A DNA stretch of 14,997 bases, from positions 1-14,997 of the forward strand of contig JAURNF010000052.1 in assembly GCA_030830285.1 (NCBI GenBank), written 5' to 3'. Numbering within the stretch: position 1 is the stretch's first letter; every line of letters begins with the position of its first letter. Origin of the DNA: Candidatus Kapaibacterium sp. Lineage in GTDB: Bacteria > Bacteroidota > Ignavibacteria > Kapaibacteriales > Kapaibacteriaceae. The notes below the pieces were generated by a model. That model was not told where the DNA came from. It was given only the letters and a program-made list of their open reading frames with translations, and searched no databases. Below are positions 1 to 6,903 of the stretch, piece by piece. Both the position numbers and the translations under genes were made by a program.

Positions 1-39
1 ATGTTCTTCAGTGAAGATGACGACATGTACGACTCGTAA
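1..39 (+). CDS. possible 3' end of an upstream gene (partial)
   Basis: Frame 1 reads MFFSEDDDMYDS followed by TAA at 37-39, and it is open to the left edge of the window. An acidic C-terminal tail just before a strong hairpin (65-103) is what the end of a plus-strand gene would look like. Twelve residues are too few to assign a family. A six-base inverted repeat, GACTCG/CGAGTC (31-36 and 42-47), brackets the stop codon. The competing reading is that this stretch is leader sequence, or part of a longer N-terminus of the Omp85 gene, whose frame is also open here. Confidence 0.25.
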   Translation: MFFSEDDDMYDS

Positions 40-64
40 GTCGAGTCTCTGTGAGCAAATGATC

Positions 65-103
65 CACAACGCCCTTTTGAATGTCGTTCAGAAGGGCGTT
101 GTG
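65..103 (+). terminator. long hairpin, probable transcription terminator
   Basis: The left arm at 65-81 and right arm at 87-103 form a 17-bp stem. Every pair is Watson-Crick except one G.U at 77/91, and the loop is the five bases TGTCG. The core arms are ACAACGCCCTT and AAGGGCGTTGT. No clear T-run follows on either strand, so this is not a textbook intrinsic terminator; it could act on a transcript ending near 39 or as a structured leader. It argues that translation of the Omp85 gene starts downstream of it rather than at the far-left in-frame GTG. Confidence 0.5.
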
Positions 104-184
104 CATTTAAGAGAACGTTCGGGCGGTATCTTGCGTGCTGTGGTGGGACGTTTTCTTGGATATCGACCTCTTGTTCAACGCGCA

Positions 185-2464
185 ATGCACTGCGTGGTTT
201 TTCTGCTTGTCTGCGTGGCTTCGGTCAGCGCCCAAGATGCATACCGCGATAGTGTAGCGCGGGCCGGTGAGCGGTCGCGCGTGTTTAACCTCGACGAGCT
301 ACAGCGTGTTGAGTTCGCGGGGTGCGTCCAAACAACGCCCAAGGAGTTGTTGGGCGTGATTTCCTCGATCGAGAGTGAGCTCACGATTACGCGTCAACTC
401 ACACTGTATTTTGAAGAGAACCTTCGTCGAAATCCTGCCACGCCAAAAGTTATTATCGATCGGCTTGATGGTATCCGACAGGGATTGATGAATGAACTGC
501 GGTACTATAGCGCAGAGACCGCGTCGGATGATAGCCTGTCGCTGTTAACGTATCTGGATCAGAACGGCTTTCACAATGCGCGTGTATCGTTTGCGTTTGG
601 ATATGATTCATCATCCAAAAAGAACACACTCACGTTTTTCATCGACGAGGGTCAGCGTGCAGTTGTCGATACGATCGCGATTACTGGTCTCGATGGCATA
701 GATCAAGAGATCGCATCAAAGGCACGTAGTGCGTTCGGCTTTCGTAAAGGGAATGCGTTTAGCGAGTCCGATATTGAGTCGAGTGTTCGCTCGCTTATTG
801 AGGTACTCCACGGAAATGGGTACTATCGGGCAACATACCGTGCGCCCCTTGTAGGTGTATCGGATGATGGTACACGTGATACGGTGGTTGTGGTCATCAA
901 CCCTGGAAAGCGTGTGAAGATCGATACAATTATGTTCAACGAGAACACGATGGGGTATCCAGAGGTGTCGCTAGCAACGCGAAAGCGCCAGCTCGATATA
1001 GAGGTAGGACAGTGGTATGATCGTCGAAGTATCGAGATGTCGAAGGCAAACCTTCTATCTCTGGGTACGTTCGAAATTGTATTGATCGATACCATTAGCG
1101 TCGATTCGGCACGGAGTTATCACTGCACCGACTCAACAATTGGTATTCGTGTGTTTACCCGAAACAGTAAACCACATGATGTTGGTATGAATACGATCTT
1201 CTATCAGACGGCGGTTGACAACTTCTTGAATCTCGGTGTTGGTGCTACAGCGCAGTATCGTAATGTGTTTGGTGGTGCTCAGGTTGCATCGGTCACACTT
1301 CAATACGTCCTACAAGATGTGGCTCGCCTCTCGCAAGGTCAGCAACTCGAGACCGAAGCATTGGCGTCTCTCGTACTTGCGTGGCCCAACATCGGACGGT
1401 TGTTTAATCAGCGGTTTGGTATCCAGACGTCGACGATTTATTCTCAACGTCAACTTGTAAACCCGTTTCGTCTTGAGTCTGCAAGTTTTGGCGTACTCGC
1501 TCCGATCAATCTTTATACGCACACCTTTCTCACGAACGTCGACATCAACCTCAGTGTTGAACGTCAAGTACCTAGGAACTTTCAGGGCACATTGGATCAG
1601 GCGCTATCGGAATCAAAGACACCTGAGGACACTGCATATGTGTTGAGCACATTTAACCAGTTCCTCGTTCTTGATTCCTACCTGCAGCGAAGCAACACCT
1701 TCTTCACCGGACTTAATGCTGGTGTCACGCTTCGTGGTGATCACCGCGATAATCCGATCAACCCTCGGCGTGGAACATTCTCAAGTTTTTCGATCGAGTG
1801 GGGTTGGGGCGCTGGTAAGTACATACGGGGCCAAGCATTTTTGTCGTCAGCTTTCCCTATTGGTGAGCGACTCACTGGAGCAACGAAGATTAAACTGGGG
1901 CACATCGAGTTGTTGGAGTTCGCTCGCGGTGACTCGCTTCGTAACAACACATACGTCCCTCTTGAACGTCAATTCTTTGCAGGGGGCCCTGCAAGTATTC
2001 GCTCGTATCCGTCGCGACTACTCCATGATCCTCGCTCTGGACAAATCCGAGATCAAGTTGCAAAGCAAGAGTACGTGCTCGCGAATGTTATTGGTAGTGG
2101 TTCGTTGTTGGAACTGGGCTTCGAACTACGTTACACGTTTGCGCGTCCGCGTGGGTTGAGTGATCTCGTCGCATCGATGATTGAACGAAGTGGTTTCACG
2201 TTCTTCACTGACATTGGCAATGCGTTCAACCGATTCACTACGGATCTTTACGGCACAGCACAGCTGCGTGATCTCTATGAAGGAAGTGTTGTGGCTATGG
2301 GAATTGGGTACCGATTCGAAACACCTGTCGGACCGTTCCGTGTTGATTATGCGACCAGCGTCTACGATCCACTTCGTCCAACCGACCAATGGATTGTTGG
2401 ACGTCGAGGTGTGATGAATTCTGGTAACTGGCAGCTAAGTATTGGCCTGGGTCACGCGTTCTAA
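185..2464 (+). CDS. Omp85-family outer-membrane assembly protein (BamA/TamA-like)
   Basis: Omp85 proteins insert beta-barrel proteins into the outer membrane. They combine periplasmic POTRA domains with a 16-strand C-terminal barrel. From ATG 185 the protein has 759 residues. A hydrophobic signal peptide (residues 1-17, ending VASVSAQ) is followed by about 300 residues that look like three POTRA repeats; motifs such as NGFHNARVSF and GNGYYRATYRAP are typical repeat ends. The rest is an aromatic, alternating barrel. The family's L6 loop motif is visible as FAGGPASIRSYP, with R606, S607 and Y608 in place of the usual R-G-Y. The chain ends GPFRVDYAT...SIGLGHAF, with the terminal Phe typical of barrel proteins. 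The frame is open further left, and TTG 131 would give the signal peptide a basic n-region, so the start is uncertain. Three POTRAs suggest TamA or a short BamA. I cannot tell which, so no symbol is given. The gene converges on the asparaginase gene with a 10-bp gap. Confidence 0.88.
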   Translation: MHCVVFLLVCVASVSAQDAYRDSVARAGERSRVFNLDELQRVEFAGCVQTTPKELLGVISSIESELTITRQLTLYFEENLRRNPATPKVIIDRLDGIRQGLMNELRYYSAETASDDSLSLLTYLDQNGFHNARVSFAFGYDSSSKKNTLTFFIDEGQRAVVDTIAITGLDGIDQEIASKARSAFGFRKGNAFSESDIESSVRSLIEVLHGNGYYRATYRAPLVGVSDDGTRDTVVVVINPGKRVKIDTIMFNENTMGYPEVSLATRKRQLDIEVGQWYDRRSIEMSKANLLSLGTFEIVLIDTISVDSARSYHCTDSTIGIRVFTRNSKPHDVGMNTIFYQTAVDNFLNLGVGATAQYRNVFGGAQVASVTLQYVLQDVARLSQGQQLETEALASLVLAWPNIGRLFNQRFGIQTSTIYSQRQLVNPFRLESASFGVLAPINLYTHTFLTNVDINLSVERQVPRNFQGTLDQALSESKTPEDTAYVLSTFNQFLVLDSYLQRSNTFFTGLNAGVTLRGDHRDNPINPRRGTFSSFSIEWGWGAGKYIRGQAFLSSAFPIGERLTGATKIKLGHIELLEFARGDSLRNNTYVPLERQFFAGGPASIRSYPSRLLHDPRSGQIRDQVAKQEYVLANVIGSGSLLELGFELRYTFARPRGLSDLVASMIERSGFTFFTDIGNAFNRFTTDLYGTAQLRDLYEGSVVAMGIGYRFETPVGPFRVDYATSVYDPLRPTDQWIVGRRGVMNSGNWQLSIGLGHAF

Positions 2465-2474
2465 TCAAACGCGC

Positions 2475-3347
2475 CTACAAACATCCCACTGTGACGCTGC
2501 TGGTTGCATCGACGGCTGCACGATACATTCCCGATGTTGAGAATGGCATCGCGATCGTTCCCCTATGATCAAGTGCGATCATTCCACCATCACCACCGAG
2601 GTGTACAATCTCAGTAAGGATCGTACCTGTTGCGGTAGAGATGTGCTCTCCCAGGAGCTCGACACGTGCTAGGATGCGGGATGCAGCACTCGTTCGTAGA
2701 AAGTACTCACCAACGCCCGTGCACGATACCGCTCCGAGTCCGCCAATAGCATATGTGCCTGCGCCTATGATAGGCGCGTCTCCCACGCGTCCAGCGCGCT
2801 TGCGGAGGGTTCCACCGGTCGATGTCGCTGCTACGATCTCACCATCACGGTCGAGAACCACTGCGCCCACAGTACCTGTCGATGGAAGTGCGGCACCGAC
2901 CTCGTCGCATGGCACGAAGTATGAAGCATCGACAGTTGCGAATCCTTCACGTGTGATCAGTGTATCGGCTTCGGATGCAACCATCAACACTTGTTGGGTT
3001 TGCTCCATGATATACCTGGCTACGTCAATTGGATTCTTTGGTGTGCGAACGGCGGCAATAGCGCCTGCTGCACGATCGCTCCCACGCATGATCGAGGCAT
3101 CGAGTTCAACATATCCGTTGTCGTTCGGAGAAGATCCTTTTCCAGCATGAAAGTAGCCGATGTCTTCCAACGCGCGAACACTTTCACATGCTACATCAAG
3201 AGCAGACACTCCATCACACAGCATTGTGTGCCAGAGGGTGATGTGTTGTTCAAGAAACGCATAAGCTTCTTCTAGCCGACCTGTTCCCTTGTATCGGGCA
3301 AGATTGCCCGCGCCGCCATGGACTGCTATTGCAACAGGTCGATGCAT
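2475..3347 (-). CDS. isoaspartyl peptidase / L-asparaginase (Ntn hydrolase, plant type)
   Basis: This is a 290-residue member of the asparaginase_2 (Ntn hydrolase) family. These enzymes cleave themselves before a threonine that becomes the nucleophile, then hydrolyse beta-aspartyl dipeptides and often asparagine, releasing aspartate. Visible hallmarks are the N-terminal AVHGGAGN (8-15), the DASIMRG segment (83-89), the autocleavage motif GTVGAVVLD with nucleophile Thr159, STGG (176-179), and GRVGDAPIIGAGTYA (186-200). The length is slightly below the usual 300-330. There is no signal peptide, so it is predicted cytoplasmic. Its ATG overlaps the coaX stop by one base (TAATG), which indicates translational coupling as the third gene of a birA-coaX-asparaginase operon. 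Peptidase versus asparaginase preference cannot be read from the sequence. Confidence 0.9.
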   Translation of the reverse strand: MHRPVAIAVHGGAGNLARYKGTGRLEEAYAFLEQHITLWHTMLCDGVSALDVACESVRALEDIGYFHAGKGSSPNDNGYVELDASIMRGSDRAAGAIAAVRTPKNPIDVARYIMEQTQQVLMVASEADTLITREGFATVDASYFVPCDEVGAALPSTGTVGAVVLDRDGEIVAATSTGGTLRKRAGRVGDAPIIGAGTYAIGGLGAVSCTGVGEYFLRTSAASRILARVELLGEHISTATGTILTEIVHLGGDGGMIALDHRGTIAMPFSTSGMYRAAVDATSSVTVGCL

Positions 3348-4180
3348 TACGACAGGATCTTTCCGATGATGGCGTCCTGGAGATCCACGTTCTTTGCACC
3401 AGCTAACAACACAAGGATACCGTCTGTCACCATGTGTTGATGGTAGATCACGTTGTATCCTCTGTCTGAGAGCGCGTCAACAACTTGTTGCGACTCTCCC
3501 CCACTTACGACAATTGGAGCTGACTTCTTATTGAACGTCTTGGCAACAAATGCATCTATTGTTTGCTGCACACCACCCACAACTGAAGCTGTGATTCCCG
3601 CCATCAAACACTGAACAGTGTTGATTCCGATGTGGGTTGTTGGGGGTGTATACTTCATCTCAGGAATAGCTGCAGTCTGTTTCGCAAGTCCGAAGAGCTG
3701 CGTTGAGATGCCTGCAAACACCACACCGCCGAGGAAGTGATGGTCTTTATCTACAGCATTAACTGTCACCGCAGTTCCACAATCAACAGTGATTACGGGT
3801 GGATCTGCCTTCGTCATCGCTCCAATCGTGCCCAACATTCTATCAATGCCTGCATTCTCAACCTTCCCAAGTGAAAGTGCGGACTCGTTACGCATCAGGA
3901 GTTGATGGGCATTCAGAACGAGGTGTCCTGGTATGCGCTGAAGAACCTTTACAATTGCTGTGGTTTGTTTCGGATTCACACTCGACAAGCCGATCAGATA
4001 TCGCTGTGATACGTGATCTCGGAAGTGATGTTGAACATTCTTCTTCCATTCTTTGTCGTATGGGAACGATAAGAACACATCATCGTGATGAATCTTAACG
4101 CGACTGTTTCCAACGTCGATCGCGGCAATGCCGTATTCGACTCCGTTGAGCTCAATCTTCGTATCGTAAAGTGTCGCCAT
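3347..4180 (-). CDS. coaX: type III pantothenate kinase
   Basis: CoaX phosphorylates pantothenate, the first committed step of coenzyme A synthesis. Type III enzymes belong to the ASKHA superfamily and are not feedback-inhibited by CoA. The 277-residue product shows the diagnostic motifs in order: DVGNSRVK (22-29, phosphate-binding loop), NAGIDR (109-114, with the expected catalytic Asp113), VDCGTAVTVNAVD (132-144), and the GGVVFAGISTQL segment that follows. I chose ATG 4180 over the upstream TTG at 4198. With this start the gene overlaps the end of birA by 29 bp, and its stop overlaps the next gene's ATG. birA-coaX adjacency is common in bacteria and links biotin attachment and CoA supply, both needed for acetyl-CoA carboxylation. 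Confidence 0.92.
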   Translation of the reverse strand: MATLYDTKIELNGVEYGIAAIDVGNSRVKIHHDDVFLSFPYDKEWKKNVQHHFRDHVSQRYLIGLSSVNPKQTTAIVKVLQRIPGHLVLNAHQLLMRNESALSLGKVENAGIDRMLGTIGAMTKADPPVITVDCGTAVTVNAVDKDHHFLGGVVFAGISTQLFGLAKQTAAIPEMKYTPPTTHIGINTVQCLMAGITASVVGGVQQTIDAFVAKTFNKKSAPIVVSGGESQQVVDALSDRGYNVIYHQHMVTDGILVLLAGAKNVDLQDAIIGKILS

Positions 4181-4922
4181 CACTAATGATCCGCTCAATG
4201 TGTGTTGTTGTTTCTTGTACTCGTAGACGTCCGTCGTGTTCCATACTTACCATCCGCCACAAACCATCATGTTCAGCAATACGAAAGGTTGGTGTTGAGG
4301 CATGAAGCTCTGAAAACCAACGAAAAGATAGCTCTCTTGAAGGCAACATTAGCGACGAACTCAGCCAACGCTGAAGTACTTCGAGCACGCTGTCGACTTC
4401 TGCATTGCATCCGCTACGGCGTAGTGACGTGCATGGCTGAGTGATAGTATCTGGAAACACCGTTTGTTCTACATTGATTCCGATTCCAATCACCGTTGTT
4501 GTACACGTACTCCCGAGAAACTCATGTTCTACGAGTACACCCGAAACTTTGCACCATTGTTCACGTTCCCGCACATGAACATCGTTTGGATACTTGAGTC
4601 GTATGTTCAAGTTAGGTGCGATCTCTCGAAGTGTGTCGAGAACTGCAATTGCACCACGGGCCATGAACAATGGGAGATCTTCCATTGTAGGTGCGTTTTT
4701 GTGACGAAGACCAAACGAACAGTAGATGTTCTTATGTTGTTCTCCGTACCACGCTCTTCCATTGCGACCGCGTCCAGCAGTTTGATGCTCGGCTGAGACC
4801 ATAACAACATCGTGCTGCAACAACAACTCTTTGGCATAGTCATTGGTTGACGTGACGACAGGAAGGTGTAGGCGGTAAGGCTGCATCAATGTAAAAAGAT
4901 TTACAATCTCGTTTCTCGTCAT
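4152..4922 (-). CDS. birA: biotin--[acetyl-CoA-carboxylase] ligase, group I (no DNA-binding domain)
   Basis: The enzyme activates biotin to biotinyl-5'-AMP and transfers it to the lysine of biotin carboxyl carrier proteins. The 256-residue product is the catalytic core plus a short C-terminal domain. Motifs seen are STND (25-28), the adenylate-binding loop GRGRNGR (50-56), KYPND (110-114, usually KWPND), KVSGVLVE (125-132, with the biotinyl-AMP-contacting Lys125), and IGIGINVE. It lacks the N-terminal helix-turn-helix of E. coli BirA, so it should be an enzyme only and not a repressor. I chose ATG 4922 because the upstream TTG (4934) would run past the mnmE start region. It is the first gene of the birA-coaX-asparaginase operon and is divergent from mnmE. 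Confidence 0.92.
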   Translation of the reverse strand: MTRNEIVNLFTLMQPYRLHLPVVTSTNDYAKELLLQHDVVMVSAEHQTAGRGRNGRAWYGEQHKNIYCSFGLRHKNAPTMEDLPLFMARGAIAVLDTLREIAPNLNIRLKYPNDVHVREREQWCKVSGVLVEHEFLGSTCTTTVIGIGINVEQTVFPDTITQPCTSLRRSGCNAEVDSVLEVLQRWLSSSLMLPSRELSFRWFSELHASTPTFRIAEHDGLWRMVSMEHDGRLRVQETTTHIERIISDGDTLRYED

Positions 4923-4946
4923 CGTCGATTGCAATATTGCCAGCTG
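4890..4946. promoter_or_regulatory. tight birA/mnmE divergent start region with two inverted repeats
   Basis: Only 24 bp separate the two start codons (4922 minus, 4947 plus), so any promoters must lie partly inside the opposing gene. Two symmetrical elements are present. GCAATATTGC (4931-4940) is a perfect 10-bp palindrome in the gap. TGTAAA-AAGA-TTTACA (4890-4905) is a perfect 6+6 inverted repeat inside the first birA codons. Either could be a regulator site, but no known family operator is matched closely enough to name. No convincing promoter hexamers were found. Confidence 0.3.
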
Positions 4947-6317
4947 ATGGATGCCTCAACTGTTACTACGGACACAATCTGCGCGCTCGCTACTCCACAT
5001 GGTGTTGCTGGGCTGGCGGTAGTACGTGTGAGCGGACCCAAGGCAGTGAGTGTGTGTGATGCCTTCTTTCGCGGACAACACACGCTCGGCGACACCCCTG
5101 GCTACACAATTCGGTATGGGTGGTGGATTGATGGCACCGAACGCATTGATTCTGTAACTGCATCGGTGTTTCGAGCACCTCATTCATACACAGGCGAAGA
5201 TGTGGTTGAGATTTGTTGCCATGGAGGACCGTTCACAAGCCAGTTCATCATGAATGGGTTGCTGAAGATTGGTGCTCGTTTGGCAAACCCCGGTGAGTTC
5301 ACCCAACGTGCGTTCATCAACCAAAAGCTCGATCTCACGCAAGCAGAGGCGGTAGCAGACCTCATTCATGCACAATCTGCGGTAGGAGCGCAAACAGCAG
5401 CCCGACAACTCGCTGGTGGCTTTACTCAGAGGATTAAGGGGCTTCGAACTCGACTGTTGGATGTGATAGGACTTATAGAGCTGGAACTTGACTTCTCCGA
5501 AGAAGATGTCGAATTCGTTGACCGTTCTCGTCTCTCGACTCTCTTATCCGACTTAGTTCAGGAAGTCAACAGTCTGGCCACTTCCATTCATAGTGCCGAG
5601 ATCCTCCGGTCGGGCTTTCATGTGGCTGTTGTTGGGTATCCCAATGCTGGTAAGAGTTCGCTTTTTAACGCACTTCTAGAGCGCTCCAGAGCGATTGTAA
5701 GCGAGGTAGCGGGCACTACACGAGACTACATCCAGGAAACGGTGTACGTCGACGGTTATGCAGTCCATCTCTCAGATACGGCTGGCATCAGGCTTACAGA
5801 CGATTCCATCGAACTACAAGGTATTACGCTCACCCGTTCGATGATCGAACAATCCGACGCAGTTCTCGTAGTCAATGATGCGTCAATGGGAATTGACCAT
5901 TCGGACGGCTTGGTGCAGGACGTGGTGTCAAACTTCCCCGGCTTGACGATGTTGATTGTCCAGAACAAGGCAGACCTGGTGGGCGGGGGGATTCAACCGC
6001 GCTCTGCCGTCGAATTCGGGTGTTCCGCTCGTTCTGGTGATGGTCTTATACCTGTTCGCAATGCCCTCTTGGCACTCATTCAACAGCAAACTAGTCAGTC
6101 TACAGATGTGCTTGTCAATGCACGCCAGGCAACTCTTCTTGTGCAGGTTTCATCATCATTGAGCTCAGCACTTGATAGCCTGTCGTCTGGGCGGCCTTCA
6201 GACCTGATGGCAGTCGATATCCGGTCGGCGATACGCCTACTTGGTGATATCTCAGGTGAATCATGGAATCCTGACGTACTTGACACCGTGTTTTCGCGAT
6301 TCTGTATTGGAAAGTAG
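4947..6317 (+). CDS. mnmE: tRNA uridine-5-carboxymethylaminomethyl modification GTPase MnmE
   Basis: MnmE, working in a complex with MnmG, installs the (carboxymethyl)aminomethyl group on wobble U34 of certain tRNAs using a folate-derived one-carbon unit, FAD and GTP hydrolysis. The 456-residue length from ATG 4947 is standard. The N-terminal formyl-THF-binding domain begins with the typical DTICALATP segment and contains CHGGP. The G domain sits in the helical middle region with G1 GYPNAGKSS (230-238), G2 GTTRD (256-260), G3 DTAG (277-280) and G4 NKAD (340-343). The invariant C-terminal FCIGK is intact. An upstream in-frame TTG (4929) is less likely as the start. The stop is 4 bp before the GNAT gene, and mnmG follows, so the three are probably co-transcribed. 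Confidence 0.96.
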   Translation: MDASTVTTDTICALATPHGVAGLAVVRVSGPKAVSVCDAFFRGQHTLGDTPGYTIRYGWWIDGTERIDSVTASVFRAPHSYTGEDVVEICCHGGPFTSQFIMNGLLKIGARLANPGEFTQRAFINQKLDLTQAEAVADLIHAQSAVGAQTAARQLAGGFTQRIKGLRTRLLDVIGLIELELDFSEEDVEFVDRSRLSTLLSDLVQEVNSLATSIHSAEILRSGFHVAVVGYPNAGKSSLFNALLERSRAIVSEVAGTTRDYIQETVYVDGYAVHLSDTAGIRLTDDSIELQGITLTRSMIEQSDAVLVVNDASMGIDHSDGLVQDVVSNFPGLTMLIVQNKADLVGGGIQPRSAVEFGCSARSGDGLIPVRNALLALIQQQTSQSTDVLVNARQATLLVQVSSSLSSALDSLSSGRPSDLMAVDIRSAIRLLGDISGESWNPDVLDTVFSRFCIGK

Positions 6318-6321
6318 CACA

Positions 6322-6837
6322 ATGGATATCAGACCGTTAGAGATCGAAGACTTCCCTGCCTTTCTGGACATTCAACGCGAGGCTCTCCTCCAAGCTCCGG
6401 AAGTGTTCGGTTCGGATTATGATTGGTTTGAAGGTCTCTCAATACTCTCGAAAGAGCAAAGATTTGAGCGCTATCTGAACTACCCTTATCAGTACATGTT
6501 AGGGACTGTGGATGAGAATGGGCGTATTGTGGCAATGATTGGATACTCGGGTAATGAGACGTCCAAGTTGCGCCACAAGGGTCGTATTTGGGGTCTATAT
6601 GTGCGCACAGACGCTCGTGGCAGAGGTCTTGCAACTGAACTCGTTAAGTCTGTCCTGGGCGTCGCTAGAGACGTTTTGGGGGTTGAGCAGGTGCAGTTGG
6701 CCGTCAGTACCCAAAACACGGCCACGTACGGGTTGTATCTGCGCTTGGGTTTCACGGTGTATGGTACAGAGGTGGGCGCCATGAAGATTGGTTCCTCCTA
6801 TGTTGATGAGTTTCTGATGTCGAAACATCTTGTTTGA
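6322..6837 (+). CDS. GNAT-family N-acetyltransferase
   Basis: This is a 171-residue single-domain acetyl-CoA-dependent acyltransferase. The core GNAT motif A is visible as VRTDARGRGLA (94-104), matching the pyrophosphate-binding R/Q-x-x-G-x-G/A pattern, preceded by the beta4 strand GRIWGLYV. The motif B region NTATYGLYLRLGF is followed by an aromatic/Gly turn, as is usual. The substrate cannot be inferred, and it is not clearly RimI. ATG 6322 is preferred over an in-frame ATG at 6241 that would overlap mnmE. GGAAAG about 7 bases upstream is weakly Shine-Dalgarno-like but also encodes the end of MnmE. The stop (6835-6837) directly abuts the first parS site. The gene sits between mnmE and mnmG, where many other genomes carry no such gene. 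Confidence 0.85.
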   Translation: MDIRPLEIEDFPAFLDIQREALLQAPEVFGSDYDWFEGLSILSKEQRFERYLNYPYQYMLGTVDENGRIVAMIGYSGNETSKLRHKGRIWGLYVRTDARGRGLATELVKSVLGVARDVLGVEQVQLAVSTQNTATYGLYLRLGFTVYGTEVGAMKIGSSYVDEFLMSKHLV

Positions 6838-6853
6838 TGTTCCACGTGAAACA
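6838..6853. promoter_or_regulatory. parS site 1 (ParB-binding centromere site)
   Basis: TGTTCCACGTGAAACA matches the bacterial chromosomal parS consensus TGTTNCACGTGAAACA at all fixed positions. ParB binds parS, loads there as a CTP-dependent clamp and spreads, and ParA then segregates the origin region. This copy begins at the base after the GNAT stop codon. It lies 50 bp (start to start) from an identical second copy. A 16-bp exact match occurring twice in 66 bp is far beyond chance. Confidence 0.93.
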
Positions 6854-6863
6854 CGTTTTGTGG

Positions 6864-6877
6864 TTTTGAGTTTTGAG
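6864..6877 (+). repeat. tandem heptamer between the two parS sites
   Basis: TTTTGAG occurs twice back to back (6864-6870, 6871-6877) in the spacer separating the parS copies. The spacer is G/T-rich on the plus strand. No function is known to me. It may be incidental or contribute to spacing or flexibility between the ParB sites. Confidence 0.5.
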
Positions 6878-6887
6878 TGTTCTGAAA

Positions 6888-6903
6888 TGTTCCACGTGAA
6901 ACA
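6888..6903. promoter_or_regulatory. parS site 2, abutting the mnmG start codon
   Basis: This is a second perfect TGTTCCACGTGAAACA, identical to the copy at 6838-6853. Its last base is immediately followed by the mnmG ATG at 6904, so the site occupies the whole region where a Shine-Dalgarno sequence would normally be. ParB bound here would cover the translation-start DNA of mnmG and could hinder transcription through it. The placement is seen directly; the effect on expression is inference. Confidence 0.93.

Noticed and set aside
60..68. DnaA-box-like TGATCCACA at the left end of the window
   Set aside because: Single isolated copy at the base of a hairpin; useful mainly as a reminder that single boxes arise by chance.
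1671..2159. 162-codon plus-strand frame inside the Omp85 gene
   Set aside because: Out-of-frame shadow of the barrel region; no independent evidence.
2641..3150. 169-codon plus-strand frame opposite the asparaginase gene
   Set aside because: Shadow of a clearly conserved minus-strand enzyme; Ser/Pro/Arg-rich low-quality translation.
4890..4905. TGTAAA/TTTACA repeat as a classical biotin (BirA) operator
   Set aside because: The E. coli-type operator has longer arms and a 12-16 bp spacer, and this BirA has no DNA-binding domain; kept only as an unnamed inverted repeat.
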